From the NCBI RefSeq assembly GCF_001273835.1, contig NZ_JHEI01000132.1:186001-250000 (forward strand): DNA of 64,000 bases, given 5' to 3'. Positions 1 through 8,669 of this stretch are shown in pieces (within the stretch, counting starts at the first letter, position 1; every line of letters begins with the position of its first letter). This DNA comes from Leucobacter celer subsp. astrifaciens (lineage in GTDB: Bacteria; Actinomycetota; Actinomycetes; Actinomycetales; Microbacteriaceae). The position numbers and the translations under genes are program-made. The notes under the pieces were generated by a model. It did not search any database. It was not told the origin of the DNA and saw nothing but the letters and a program-made list of their open reading frames with translations.

Positions 1-88
1 TCACGGCGGACAGCTCGATCGCGTTCTCCGTGGCTCGGCGCTTGCGCGCCCTGAGGCCCTCCGGTTTCGGTTCTTCAGTGCGGTTCAC
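1..88 (-). CDS. TetR-family regulator, N-terminal fragment (runs off left edge)
   Basis: Reading leftwards from a GTG at 88, the frame stays open to the window edge and encodes a basic stretch, GLRARKRRATENAIELSAV, of the kind that opens the helix-turn-helix of TetR-type repressors (the usual pattern is GLRERK..AT...I..AA). Only about 29 residues are present, so ligand domain and targets cannot be judged. The Shine-Dalgarno sequence ahead of this GTG is weak. The gene is divergent from the diguanylate cyclase pair at 282, so it could control that pair, but this is only positional inference. Confidence 0.55.
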   Translation of the reverse strand, partial: MNRTEEPKPEGLRARKRRATENAIELSAV

Positions 89-281
89 CAGTTGCTCGAT
101 TCCACCCACCGCCTGACGGGGAGTTCCCGGGCGGGGCGGCTCCAGAGTACTCGTCGAGCCTGAGAATCTCGGTAGCGGGAGGCCTCTCCGACGGCCCGCA
201 GCTCTCTTATCGGATGGACTGTGTACCCTAAGGATACGAATAGCCGGGGGGGCTCGGATCCGGGACGAGGGGAAGTGCGCG

Positions 282-1250
282 ATGGCATGGCTGTCTCACC
301 AGCTTCGACGTCAGAATCCGCACTCCCTGTATCTCACGTTCGCAACCCTGCTGATGGCGCTCACGCTCGTCATCGATCTCCTCTTCCACCAGAACGAGAT
401 CAGTCCATGGCTTGCCTGGGCGCTGTTGCTCGCCTGCCTGGCCGGGGGTCTCGCAGCGTTCGTCTTCGGCCGTCGCACGCCGCGATGGATCGGGGTCGCC
501 GGTGTGCTGCTCTTCATCGGTGCGCAGTCCTACTTCCTGAGCCTTGCCGACGACCCGCAATCGGTGGTGTCTTCGATTCAGCAGATGCCGGTGGTCGCGT
601 TCTACCTGGGCTGGTTCGTGCGCCCGCGGCTCGCCGTGCCGCTGGTCATCGTCAGCCTGGCCGCGTTCGGGGCGGTCATGGCGAACAACCCGCAGCTGAG
701 CCCCGCGGGAGCCGTCGGAACGCCGGTGGCGGCGCACGGGGTGCTCGGCCTGCTGTTCTGCTACTCGGTCGGCTTCTACCTGTGGCGGCGGCAACTGCGG
801 GTCGCCGCGATCGATCCGCTCACCGGCGTCTGCAACCGGCGGGGCTTCATGGAGCGCCTGGAATCGCGGTTGCGCAGACTCTCGCCCCAGCGCGGCGGAT
901 TCTGCCTCGTGGTCGTCGACTTCGACGACTTCAAACGGCTGAACGATGCGCACGGGCACGCCGCCGGTGATGCCGCTCTGATCGCGACCGTCGAATCCTG
1001 GCGCGACGAGGTGCGCGCGGGCGACGTGGTCGGGCGGATCGGCGGAGACGAGTTCGTGCTGCTGCTGTTCGGCGTCGATGCCGCGGAGGGCCGGGCGGTG
1101 GTGACCCGGTTGCAGCAGAAATCGGCGAGCGCCTGGTCGTGGGGGATCGCCGAGGCCGTGCCCGGCGACTCGGCCGACGAACTGCTCGCCCGCGCCGACC
1201 GGGCCCTGTACGAGCAGAAGCACCTGAAGCGGGGTGAGCTCCGTGGATAG
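282..1250 (+). CDS. Membrane-anchored diguanylate cyclase (GGDEF)
   Basis: Predicted to make cyclic di-GMP from two GTP. The 322-residue protein has about six hydrophobic helices in its first 180 residues, followed directly by a GGDEF domain with no recognisable sensor domain between. The catalytic signature GGDEF is intact at about residues 254-258. The DPLTG..NRR entry motif and the metal/GTP motif DFDDFKRLND..GHAAGD are present, and an RxxD inhibitory site (RAGD) sits five residues before GGDEF, so product inhibition is likely. The start is supported by a purine-rich GAGGGGAAG shortly upstream. The stop lies inside the ribosome-binding region of the next GGDEF gene, so the two are probably cotranscribed. 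Confidence 0.9.
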   Translation: MAWLSHQLRRQNPHSLYLTFATLLMALTLVIDLLFHQNEISPWLAWALLLACLAGGLAAFVFGRRTPRWIGVAGVLLFIGAQSYFLSLADDPQSVVSSIQQMPVVAFYLGWFVRPRLAVPLVIVSLAAFGAVMANNPQLSPAGAVGTPVAAHGVLGLLFCYSVGFYLWRRQLRVAAIDPLTGVCNRRGFMERLESRLRRLSPQRGGFCLVVVDFDDFKRLNDAHGHAAGDAALIATVESWRDEVRAGDVVGRIGGDEFVLLLFGVDAAEGRAVVTRLQQKSASAWSWGIAEAVPGDSADELLARADRALYEQKHLKRGELRG

Positions 1251-1266
1251 GAGGCAGTCCCGCGCC

Positions 1267-2268
1267 ATGGGCGCCTGGCGGCACGGCCTCGATCGCGCCG
1301 GGGAGCTCGGTGCGCGTTTCGTGCGCTGGCAGACGCCGTTCTCGTTCGTGACCGCCATGATCTCGCTGCTGCTGGCACTGGTCTTCGCGGTGGATCTGGT
1401 GGTCGGTCACCCTCATATCCAGCGTCGCATCGTGGCGCTGTGGCTGACGCTCTACGCGCTGGGGGCGGTGCTGCCCCTCGCGCTCGGGCGGAGATTCACG
1501 CTGCAGCTCGGACTGCTCATGGCGCTGGGGATCGAGGCCTGGTCGACCTACCTCCTGGTGTTCTCCCATCACACGCATGCCGAGATCAACGCCCTGCTCG
1601 CGCTGCCCTTCTCCGCGCTCTACATCGGGTGGTTCTTCCCGACGCGCATCGCGGTTCCCTTCATCGCGCTCAGCGCGCTGCGCGTCTGCGCGACGCTCAT
1701 CTGGAACCCGGATCTCGGCGGGGGCGCGGTATCGCCGGTCATCCTGGTCAGCTATGCCGTGCTGATCTCGGTGTTCACGTTCGGCGGAGCCCGCGCTGTG
1801 CGCAAGCAGGTGCGGGCGGAGGCCGCTACCGATCCGCTGACCGGGGTGCTCAACCGGCGCGGGCTGCGCGGCGCGGCGCGGCGGCTGCGGCAGCGCGCCG
1901 ATCGCAGGGATCTGCCGGTCACCATCGTCATCATCGACTTCGACGACTTCAGGCGCGTGAACGAGGAGGGCGGGCACCTGTCGGGCGATCTGGCGCTCCG
2001 CGAGTCGGCGCGCGCATGGAGCGAACTGGTGGGGATGCGCGGGGTCTGGGATCGTTCGAACGGCATCGTGGCGCGCATCGGCGGAGACGAGTTCGTGCTG
2101 CTGCTGCAGGCCGGCCTCGACGAGACGGAGGCGCTGCTGCGGCATTCGCAGAGCGAGGCGCTCCACTCCTGGTCCTGGGGCGCGACGGTCCTGGAGCCGG
2201 GCGAGGCTCTCGAGGTCGCCACCGCGCGAGCCGACGTCGAGCTGTACCGTGCCAAGCAGCGGAACTGA
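1267..2268 (+). CDS. Second membrane-anchored diguanylate cyclase (GGDEF)
   Basis: A 333-residue paralogue of the preceding protein, with the same plan: a multi-helix membrane region then a C-terminal GGDEF domain. GGDEF is intact (about residues 272-276) and DPLTGVLNRRG is conserved. The metal motif reads FDDFRRVNEEGGH rather than FKxxND, and the expected inhibitory site is RSNG instead of RxxD. Cyclase activity is therefore plausible but feedback inhibition is probably lost. I chose the ATG at 1267 because AGGAGG lies at 1249-1254; GTG codons at 1234 and 1243 in the same frame would give a slightly longer protein overlapping the upstream gene. Confidence 0.85.
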   Translation: MGAWRHGLDRAGELGARFVRWQTPFSFVTAMISLLLALVFAVDLVVGHPHIQRRIVALWLTLYALGAVLPLALGRRFTLQLGLLMALGIEAWSTYLLVFSHHTHAEINALLALPFSALYIGWFFPTRIAVPFIALSALRVCATLIWNPDLGGGAVSPVILVSYAVLISVFTFGGARAVRKQVRAEAATDPLTGVLNRRGLRGAARRLRQRADRRDLPVTIVIIDFDDFRRVNEEGGHLSGDLALRESARAWSELVGMRGVWDRSNGIVARIGGDEFVLLLQAGLDETEALLRHSQSEALHSWSWGATVLEPGEALEVATARADVELYRAKQRN

Positions 2269-2293
2269 ACACGGGGTCCACATGCGGCGGTGG

Positions 2294-2331
2294 TAGAATT
2301 GCCGACTGGTCGACTTATCTCGACATCGAGA
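2294..2331 (+). promoter_or_regulatory. sucC promoter with downstream operator-like palindrome
   Basis: TAGAAT at 2294-2299 is a good -10 candidate with no convincing -35. Just downstream, 2318-2331 reads TCTCGACATCGAGA, two perfect 6-bp arms around CA. If transcription starts near 2306, a bound protein would sit on the early transcribed region and block elongation. I recall palindromes of this shape near TCA-cycle genes in other actinobacteria (MarR/TamR type), but that assignment is from memory. Confidence 0.5.
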
Positions 2332-2376
2332 CACTTTTCTGCCTCGGATCACCCCCCGACAAGCGAAGGACAGTAC

Positions 2377-3543
2377 GTGGATCTGTACGAGTACCAGGCA
2401 CGAGATCTTTTCGAGCGATATGGAGTGCCGGTGCTCGCCGGCATCGTCGCGGACACGCCCGAGGAGGCGCGCGCGGCGGCTGAGAAGCTCGGCGGCGTGG
2501 TCGTCGTCAAGGCGCAGGTGAAGACCGGCGGCCGCGGCAAGGCCGGCGGCGTGAAGGTCGCGAAGAGCCCGGAGGAGGCGTACGAGGCCGCGCAGGCGAT
2601 CCTCGGCCTCGATATCAAGGGTCACGTGGTGAAGCGTGTCATGGTGGCAGCCGGTGCCGATATCAAGCAGGAGTTCTACTTCTCGGTGCTGCTCGATCGT
2701 GCCAACCGCTCCTACCTGTCGCTCTGCTCGGTCGAGGGCGGCATGGAGATCGAGCAGCTCGCGGTTGAGAAGCCCGAGGCGCTCGCGCGCATCGAGGTGG
2801 ACCCGCTGACGGGCATCGACGCGGCCAAGGCCGAGGAGATCGCGCGCGCGGCGAAGTTCCCGGAGGAGCTCATCGCCAAGGTCATCCCCGTCTTCCAGAA
2901 GCTCTACGAAGTGTACGTGGGGGAGGACACCACGCTCGTCGAGGTGAACCCGCTCGTGCTCACCGGCGCAGGCGACATCATCGCGCTCGACGGCAAGGTG
3001 TCGCTCGACGAGAACGCGGAGTTCCGGCACCCGGGGCACGCGGAGCTCGAGGACAAGGCCGCCGAGGATCCGCTCGAGGCCAAGGCCAAGGCGCAGGATC
3101 TCAACTACGTGAAGCTCGACGGCGAGGTGGGCGTGATCGGCAACGGCGCGGGCCTCGTGATGTCCACGCTCGACGTCGTCGCCTACGCGGGCGAGAACCA
3201 CGGCGGCGTGAAGCCCGCCAACTTCCTCGACATCGGCGGCGGAGCCTCGGCCGAGGTCATGGCCGCGGGGCTCGATGTGATCCTCGGCGACCCGCAGGTC
3301 AAGTCGGTGTTCGTCAACGTCTTCGGTGGTATCACCGCCTGCGACGCGGTTGCGAACGGCATCGTCGGCGCGCTCGAGAAGCTCGGCGACACCGCCAACA
3401 AGCCGCTCGTCGTGCGTCTCGACGGCAACAACGTCGAGGAGGGACGCCGGATCCTCAACGACGCCGCGCATCCGCTCGTGACTCAGGCCGCGACGATGGA
3501 CGAGGGCGCCGACAAGGCCGCCGAGCTGGCGAACGCCCGCTGA
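2377..3543 (+). CDS. sucC: Succinate-CoA ligase, beta subunit
   Basis: Beta subunit of succinyl-CoA synthetase (TCA cycle), which interconverts succinyl-CoA and succinate with nucleotide phosphorylation. The protein opens [19 protein letters not shown], the standard SucC start, with an ATP-grasp domain to about residue 230 and the CoA-ligase domain after it. The 388-residue length is normal. The frame is open further upstream, but GTG 2377 is chosen because it gives the conserved N-terminus and has GAAGGA six bases before it. sucD follows after 30 bp, making a two-gene operon. Confidence 0.96.
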   Translation: MDLYEYQARDLFERYGVPVLAGIVADTPEEARAAAEKLGGVVVVKAQVKTGGRGKAGGVKVAKSPEEAYEAAQAILGLDIKGHVVKRVMVAAGADIKQEFYFSVLLDRANRSYLSLCSVEGGMEIEQLAVEKPEALARIEVDPLTGIDAAKAEEIARAAKFPEELIAKVIPVFQKLYEVYVGEDTTLVEVNPLVLTGAGDIIALDGKVSLDENAEFRHPGHAELEDKAAEDPLEAKAKAQDLNYVKLDGEVGVIGNGAGLVMSTLDVVAYAGENHGGVKPANFLDIGGGASAEVMAAGLDVILGDPQVKSVFVNVFGGITACDAVANGIVGALEKLGDTANKPLVVRLDGNNVEEGRRILNDAAHPLVTQAATMDEGADKAAELANAR

Positions 3544-3573
3544 TCCCGAGACGAAGGACGTAGGAGAACAAAC

Positions 3574-4476
3574 ATGTCGATCTTCCTGAACAAGGATTCC
3601 AAGGTCATCGTCCAGGGCATCACCGGCGGCGAGGGCACCAAGCACACTGCGCGCATGCTCGCGGCGGGCACCAACATCGTCGGCGGCGTGAACGCGCGCA
3701 AGGCCGGCACCACGGTGACCCACACCGACGCCTCCGGCGCCCAGGTCGAGCTGCCCGTGTTCGCAACCGTGGCCGAGGCCATCGTGCAGACCGGCGCGGA
3801 TGTCTCGGTGGCGTTCGTGCCCCCGGCCTTCACCAAGGACGCGGCGATCGAAGCCATCGATGCGGGTATCGGCCTGCTCGTCATCATCACCGAGGGCGTG
3901 CCCGTGAAGGACTCGGCCGAGCTGTGGGCCCACGCGAAGGCGACCGGCGGCAAGACCCGCATCATCGGTCCGAACTGCCCCGGCATCATCACCCCCGGCG
4001 AGGCACTCGCGGGCATCACCCCCGCGACGATCACGGGCAAGGGACCCATCGGCCTCGTCTCGAAGTCGGGCACCCTCACCTACCAGATGATGTACGAGCT
4101 GCGCGATCTCGGATTCTCGACCGCCATCGGCATCGGCGGCGACCCGGTCATCGGCACCACCCACATCGACGCGCTCGCGGCGTTCGAGGCGGATCCCGAG
4201 ACGAAGGCGATCGTGATGATCGGCGAGATCGGCGGCGACGCCGAGGAGCGTGCGGCCGACTACATCAAGGCGAACGTCACCAAGCCGGTCGTCGGCTACG
4301 TGGCGGGCTTCACCGCCCCCGAGGGCAAGACCATGGGCCACGCCGGCGCGATCGTGTCGGGCTCGGCGGGCACCGCCCAGGCCAAGAAGGAGGCCCTCGA
4401 GGCCGCAGGCGTCAAGGTGGGCAAGACCCCCACCGAGACCGCCGAGCTGCTGCGCGCGGCATTCTTGAAGCTGTAA
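3574..4476 (+). CDS. sucD: Succinate-CoA ligase, alpha subunit
   Basis: Alpha subunit of succinyl-CoA synthetase. It carries the CoA-binding Rossmann domain at the N-terminus ([17 protein letters not shown]) and the phosphohistidine loop [11 protein letters not shown], with the active His at about residue 256. The 300-residue length is normal. TAGGAGAACAA precedes the ATG. The last 18 bases of the coding region and stop recur 64 bp downstream, outside the gene. Confidence 0.96.
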   Translation: MSIFLNKDSKVIVQGITGGEGTKHTARMLAAGTNIVGGVNARKAGTTVTHTDASGAQVELPVFATVAEAIVQTGADVSVAFVPPAFTKDAAIEAIDAGIGLLVIITEGVPVKDSAELWAHAKATGGKTRIIGPNCPGIITPGEALAGITPATITGKGPIGLVSKSGTLTYQMMYELRDLGFSTAIGIGGDPVIGTTHIDALAAFEADPETKAIVMIGEIGGDAEERAADYIKANVTKPVVGYVAGFTAPEGKTMGHAGAIVSGSAGTAQAKKEALEAAGVKVGKTPTETAELLRAAFLKL

Positions 4477-4539
4477 ACACGCCAGCGTTTCAGCGAATGC
4501 CGCGCTGCCGCCACTGCGGCAGGCATTCTTGAAGCTGTA
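4458..4539 (+). repeat. Direct repeat of the sucD 3' end
   Basis: GGCATTCTTGAAGCTGTA occurs at 4458-4475, spanning the last codons of sucD and part of its stop, and again at 4522-4539 in the spacer. Similarity continues a few bases (AACACG versus GACGCG). The second copy has no open frame of its own, so it looks like a small duplication or the scar of a recombined sucD end. Confidence 0.8.
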
Positions 4540-4552
4540 GACGCGGTTCGGG

Positions 4553-4590
4553 ATCGGGGCGGGTGCTTCTTCGGAAGCACCCGCCCCGAT
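4553..4590 (+). terminator. sucCD terminator
   Basis: A perfect 17-bp stem (4553-4569 paired with 4574-4590) closed by a TTCG tetraloop. There is no T-run, as is common in high-G+C actinobacteria. It lies 76 bp past the sucD stop. Confidence 0.85.
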
Positions 4591-4613
4591 GCTGTCCGGT
4601 CTCGGTCTTCGCC

Positions 4614-4671
4614 GAGAGAAGGGTTTCGGCGGCAGGTTCGCGGGCGATTTCAGTGCCGAAACCCTTCTCTC
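4614..4671. repeat. 17-bp inverted repeat in the sucD-surface protein spacer
   Basis: The arm GAGAGAAGGGTTTCGGC (4614-4630) is the exact reverse complement of 4655-4671, with a 24-nt spacer. It shares a GGTTTCG core with the REP-like elements elsewhere but is otherwise different. With the terminator and the sucD-end repeat, it accounts for most of the 326-bp gene-free stretch 4477-4802; I see nothing else there. Confidence 0.7.
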
Positions 4672-4802
4672 GAGAGGTCGGAGCGGTGCCGAGATCCCGG
4701 ACTTCACGCGCACGTTGGATAGAGTCCACGTTTCTGCCGTATCACGAGAACTCGCGACTCGGAGCGCTGAGGCATCGGGAGCGGGGACTGGATGGGGACC
4801 CT

Positions 4803-6485
4803 ATGAAGCGCGTGCTCGGAGCCGGAGCGCTCGGAACCATACTGCTGGCGGGAGCGCTCGTCGTGGCGCCGACGGCGGCACATGCGGCACCGGTGCCGGA
4901 AGGATGCGATGAGAGCGGCGCCTGCGCCCTCGTATTCGGCTTCACCGGCGAGGTGCAGTCGTGGACGGTGCCGGAGGGCGCGACTCAGCTGAGCTTCGAG
5001 GTGCAGGGCGCCTCCGGATACGGGCACTGGTTCGTCGGAGGGCTCGGAGGGTCGTTCACGACGGACCCGGCCGACATCGTACCGGGCACGCAGTTCGCGA
5101 TCGCCGTCGGGCAGGGCGGCCAGGGAACCGTCGGCGGCTGGGGCGGCGGTGGTGACGGCGGCCCGGTGATCGGCGGTGGCGAGCCGCTCTACGCCGGTCT
5201 GGGCGGCGGAGGCGGATCCTACGTCTTCTTCGCCGGGGACGACGCCCCGTGGGCCCCGTTCGCCGTGGCCGGCGGTGGAACCGGCGGAGCCGGCGGCGGC
5301 ACCGGATTGCGCGGTGGCGGAGCGAATCTGCCCGGCCAAGGGCTCGGCGGCACCTATGGCAGCGGCGGAACGCTCAGCGCCCCTGGTGCGGGAGGCATGG
5401 GGCTCGCGGGATCCTACGCTCCTGGATCAGGCGGCACCGGACCGGCCTCGTACGCCCCGCTCGACGGTTTCATCCCGGGAACGGGCGGCGATGGCGGCTA
5501 CGCGGAGAACGCTCCCGGAGGATCCGGCAGCGGCGCAGGCGGTGGGTACTACGGCGGCGGTGGCGGATCGGGCGGGATCGCGGGCAGCGGGTTCAACGGG
5601 CTCGCCGGCGGCGGGGGCTCCGGCTTCCTGGCGAGCGGCTACTCGGCGCAGCCGCTCGCGCAGCCGGGCATGAGCCAGAACTCAAGCCGCGACGGCCGGG
5701 TGAGCATCACCTGGCAGATCACGCAGGACACGACCGATATCCAGACGACTGCGACGGCCGCGACCGTCGGTCAGCCGGTGACGCTGACCGCCGCGCTCGA
5801 TTGCACGTTCGGGGCCGAGGGCGGCACGGTGACCTTCGCATCGGGCGGATCCGCTCTGGGCACGGCGACCGTCGATGAGGCGACGCAGGAGGCCTTCATC
5901 GAGTTCACCCCCGATGCGGCAGGAACGCTGGCGATCGACGTCGACTACGACGGACGCGGCGGGCTCTGCTCCGAGGCATCGGGGAACCACAACCTCGTCG
6001 TGTCTCCGGCGGCGAGCATCATCGTCTCTGCGACGGCGACTCCCGCCCGACTGCTGGTGGACGACACGACCGTGCTGAGCGCGAGTGTCGAGTGCGATAC
6101 GGCCGTCGTCGGCGAGCTGGTGTTCAGCCGGTCCGGCAGCGAGATCGGACGCGCAGCGGTGGATTCGACGAACGGCGCCGCCACCCTCGAGTACGTGCCG
6201 CAGGCGGCCGGCGACGATCCTGTCGCCGTCGACTTCGTCAGCGACGACGGCAACTGCGCGCCCGCATCCGCGAGTATCGAGTTGACGGTGACCGCGGCTT
6301 CGACCGTGGTTCCCGATCCCGAGGACGAGCCGCTCGAATCGCCCGGCCCCGGCACGACGGTCGAGCCGAAGCCCGCGCTGGTGAGCACGGGTGCGGAGCC
6401 CGGTGCGATGCTCGCCATGGCGGCCGCGCTGCTGGCGCTGGGAGGGGGCCTGCTCGGAGCCGTGCGGCGTTCGCGCCGCGTGTGA
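4803..6485 (+). CDS. Glycine-rich, Ig-repeat cell-wall-anchored surface protein
   Basis: A predicted secreted protein of 560 residues. It has a Sec signal peptide (residues 1-28, ending AHAA) and a short lead domain (FTGEVQSWTVPEGATQLSFEV) typical of glycine-rich surface proteins. A very glycine-rich region follows (about 78-295), then two bacterial Ig-like repeats (about 305-395 and 400-500; VGQPVTLTA and VDDTTVLSA open each). A Pro/Glu linker leads to a sortase-type ending: LVSTG at about 526-530, a hydrophobic helix and RRSRRV. It probably sits on the cell wall as an adhesin or matrix protein; the ligand is unknown. ATG 4803 is the only start that gives a proper signal peptide. It converges on the epimerase gene with a 3-bp gap. 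Confidence 0.8.
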   Translation: MKRVLGAGALGTILLAGALVVAPTAAHAAPVPEGCDESGACALVFGFTGEVQSWTVPEGATQLSFEVQGASGYGHWFVGGLGGSFTTDPADIVPGTQFAIAVGQGGQGTVGGWGGGGDGGPVIGGGEPLYAGLGGGGGSYVFFAGDDAPWAPFAVAGGGTGGAGGGTGLRGGGANLPGQGLGGTYGSGGTLSAPGAGGMGLAGSYAPGSGGTGPASYAPLDGFIPGTGGDGGYAENAPGGSGSGAGGGYYGGGGGSGGIAGSGFNGLAGGGGSGFLASGYSAQPLAQPGMSQNSSRDGRVSITWQITQDTTDIQTTATAATVGQPVTLTAALDCTFGAEGGTVTFASGGSALGTATVDEATQEAFIEFTPDAAGTLAIDVDYDGRGGLCSEASGNHNLVVSPAASIIVSATATPARLLVDDTTVLSASVECDTAVVGELVFSRSGSEIGRAAVDSTNGAATLEYVPQAAGDDPVAVDFVSDDGNCAPASASIELTVTAASTVVPDPEDEPLESPGPGTTVEPKPALVSTGAEPGAMLAMAAALLALGGGLLGAVRRSRRV

Positions 6486-6488
6486 GCC

Positions 6489-7472
6489 CTACGTCCGGTC
6501 GAGGGCCTCGCGCAGCGCCGGCTCGAGATCGGGATAGGCGAACTCGAAGCCCGCTGACTCGAGCCGCTCCGGCAGCACCCAGCGGCTCTTGAGCACGAGC
6601 TCGGTCTCGGTGCGGATGCCGATGGCGCCGATCTCCAGCGCCCAGCGCGGGGTCGGTGGCCCGAAGCGCACGCCGAGCACCCGGCGCACCGTCGCCATGA
6701 AGTCGCGATTGTCGACGGGGTGCGGGGCGCTCGCGTTCACCGCGCCCTCCAGCTCGGGGTGTTCCTCGAGGAAGTCGACGATCCTCGCCGCGTCCTCGAT
6801 ATGGATCCAGCTGAAGCGCTGCCGCCCCCGCCCGGAACCGCGCAGATGCAGGGTGCCCGCCTCGCGTCGAGTGCGGGTCGCCGGCCACCACCCGTCATAC
6901 TGGGGGCCGCCGAGGCCCAGGCGGGCGAGCCCGCGGATCGGTTCCAGCACGCCGCCGTGTCCCAGCACGATCGCGGTGCGCAGCGCCACTCGGCGTGTCG
7001 CGGGCAGGTCGTCGGCGAAGAGCGCGCGCTCCCAGGCCTTCGCGACCTCGACCGAGAAGCCGCTGCCGATCTCGCCGTCCCGCTCCGTCATCGGCCGGTC
7101 CTCGGCGTGCCGGTAGATGGTCGCGGTGGCGGCGTTCACCCACAGCGCCGGCGGCGCCGCGGCGGCTGCGATCGCCCGGGACAGCGCCGCGGTGGTGTCC
7201 AGCCGCGAGCGGAAGATCTCGGCCCGGTTCGCCGGGGTGTAGCGGCAGTTCACGCTCTTGCCCGCGAGCCCCACGACGAGCGCCGCACCGTCGACCGCTG
7301 CAGCGATGCCGGGATCGTCGCCCCAGCGCAGGTCCGCGCCGGATCGCCCGATCGTCACCACCTCGCGCCCGGCCGCCCGGTATCGCTCGGCGAGATATCT
7401 CCCCATGAATCCGCCGGCGCCCCCGATCACGATCCGGCCGTGCGAGGAACCCTGCTGCGTGTTCGAGGTCAT
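6489..7472 (-). CDS. TIGR01777-type NAD(P)-dependent epimerase
   Basis: Extended short-chain dehydrogenase/epimerase of the SDR39U1/YfcH type. The dinucleotide loop IGGAGGFMGRYLAERY is at the N-terminus, the Asn-rich VNAATATIYRH segment comes mid-protein, and SWIHIEDAARIVDFL plus a C-terminal DUF1731-like tail are typical of this family. At 327 residues it is slightly longer than the usual 300. The substrate of the family is not established. A -10 box (TAGGCT, 7480-7485 on the minus strand) ends seven bases before the ATG, so the transcript may be leaderless. Confidence 0.85.
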   Translation of the reverse strand: MTSNTQQGSSHGRIVIGGAGGFMGRYLAERYRAAGREVVTIGRSGADLRWGDDPGIAAAVDGAALVVGLAGKSVNCRYTPANRAEIFRSRLDTTAALSRAIAAAAAPPALWVNAATATIYRHAEDRPMTERDGEIGSGFSVEVAKAWERALFADDLPATRRVALRTAIVLGHGGVLEPIRGLARLGLGGPQYDGWWPATRTRREAGTLHLRGSGRGRQRFSWIHIEDAARIVDFLEEHPELEGAVNASAPHPVDNRDFMATVRRVLGVRFGPPTPRWALEIGAIGIRTETELVLKSRWVLPERLESAGFEFAYPDLEPALREALDRT

Positions 7473-7479
7473 GAGGCCC

Positions 7480-7528
7480 AGCCTACGACGGGCGCGCGGC
7501 TCGCCCGGGCCCGCGCGGATTCTAGACT
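7480..7528. promoter_or_regulatory. Back-to-back leaderless promoters
   Basis: Minus strand: TAGGCT at 7480-7485, then 7 nt, then the ATG at 7472. Plus strand: TAGACT at 7523-7528, then 7 nt, then the ATG at 7536. Both spacings put transcription start at or next to the initiation codon. The plus-strand GGGAGG is only 1 nt from its ATG, too close to act as a normal Shine-Dalgarno. Confidence 0.6.
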
Positions 7529-7535
7529 GGGAGGC

Positions 7536-8585
7536 ATGACCGCACCCCAGGGAGTACACCTCGTCGGCAGCATCAACTTCGACGACGCCGAGACCACCAT
7601 GCGCACGGCGGCCGAGCACCTCGGCGACCGGCTCAAGAGGATCCCCGACGGAGAGGTGGGCGAGCGCTTCCACTGGATCGTGTTCCAGGCCGACCGTCTC
7701 GGCCGCGCCGAGGGCATCGAACGCGTGGGCGACACCGCGATCCCGCTGCGCATGCTCGACATGCGCCCGGTGCGCATCGCCGACGGGGTGCGGGCCGAGG
7801 ATCTCGAACTGCCCCCGCTCGGCTACGCCGACGCGGCGCTCGAGTCGTACGCCGTCTTCGAACGGCTGAAGTCGGAGGGGGTCGTCCCGGCGGCGATGCG
7901 CTTCCAAGTCTCGCTGCCCACACCGCTCGGCGTGGTCGGGAGCTTCGTGGCGGCCGCGGATCGCGCGGACTTCGAGCCCGTCTACGAGGCGGCGCTCGCC
8001 GCCGAGCTGGAGCGGATCCTCGCTTCGATCCCGCACGAGGAGCTCGCGATCCAGTGGGATGCGGCGCTCGAGTTCGCGATGATCGAGGGGCTCAGCGCCT
8101 ACACGGGCGAGCCCTACGAGTGGTTCGCGGACGTGTGGGCCGGCACGAGCCGGCGCCTCGCGCGTCAGATCGACCGCGTTCCCGCCGACGTCGAGGTCGG
8201 GGTGCACCTCTGCTACGGCGACGTGGCGGAGAAGCACTTCGTCGAGCCGGCCGACACCGCCAACCTCGCGCGCTTCGCGCAGCTGACGATCGCGGCCGCC
8301 GAGCGCCCGCTCACCTGGCTGCATCTGCCCGTGCCGATCGAGCGCGACGACGACGCCTACTTCGCCCCGCTGGCGGCGCTCGGGCTGCCGGACGAGACCG
8401 AACTCTATCTCGGGCTCGTGCATCGCGAGGACGGCGCGGAGGGCGCGCTCCGCAGGATCGCGGCTGCGCAGCGGCATGTCGGCCGCACCTTCGGAGTCGC
8501 GACCGAGTGCGGCTTCGGCCGCGCACCCGAGGGCGCGGCGATCCCGCTCTTCGAGGCGCACCGCGCGGTCGCGTCGGCCTGGTAG
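7536..8585 (+). CDS. UROD/MetE-like TIM-barrel protein
   Basis: A 349-residue protein resembling the catalytic barrel of cobalamin-independent methionine synthase/uroporphyrinogen decarboxylase-like proteins. Features are an early GSINFDDAETTM segment, HLCYGDVAEKHFVEP in the second half and a C-terminal ATECGFGRAPE, a Cys-containing loop like the zinc site of MetE-type enzymes. It lacks the second domain of full MetE, so it is unlikely to be the housekeeping methionine synthase. A methyltransferase role is inference. It is followed by a small hairpin. Confidence 0.6.
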   Translation: MTAPQGVHLVGSINFDDAETTMRTAAEHLGDRLKRIPDGEVGERFHWIVFQADRLGRAEGIERVGDTAIPLRMLDMRPVRIADGVRAEDLELPPLGYADAALESYAVFERLKSEGVVPAAMRFQVSLPTPLGVVGSFVAAADRADFEPVYEAALAAELERILASIPHEELAIQWDAALEFAMIEGLSAYTGEPYEWFADVWAGTSRRLARQIDRVPADVEVGVHLCYGDVAEKHFVEPADTANLARFAQLTIAAAERPLTWLHLPVPIERDDDAYFAPLAALGLPDETELYLGLVHREDGAEGALRRIAAAQRHVGRTFGVATECGFGRAPEGAAIPLFEAHRAVASAW

Positions 8586-8608
8586 CCGACCCCGGATCCG
8601 CACTGCGG

Positions 8609-8630
8609 ATTCTGCGACTACGCGCAGAAT
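8609..8630 (+). terminator. Short hairpin after the MetE-like gene
   Basis: ATTCTGCG (8609-8616) pairs with CGCAGAAT (8623-8630) around a 6-nt loop, 24 bp after the stop and just before the next promoter. It is a weak terminator candidate. Confidence 0.45.
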
Positions 8631-8655
8631 GACCGACCGCCATCGGTGGAAGCAC

Positions 8656-8661
8656 TAAGCT
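8656..8661 (+). promoter_or_regulatory. Leaderless -10 box for the PerM-like gene
   Basis: TAAGCT ends 8 nt before the ATG at 8670. No Shine-Dalgarno sequence is visible ahead of that ATG, which supports a leaderless transcript and the choice of 8670 over the in-frame ATG at 8646. Confidence 0.5.
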
Positions 8662-8669
8662 TCTGGTCG

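Noticed and set aside
85..288. Small minus-strand frame between the TetR fragment and the first GGDEF gene
   Set aside because: No ribosome-binding site, and it overlaps the control region and start of the GGDEF gene.
931..4713. Very long open frame on the minus strand opposite the GGDEF genes and sucCD
   Set aside because: It is a shadow of the high-G+C plus-strand genes: composition is Arg/Asp/Glu-rich with no fold, and the conserved SucC/SucD proteins are on the other strand.
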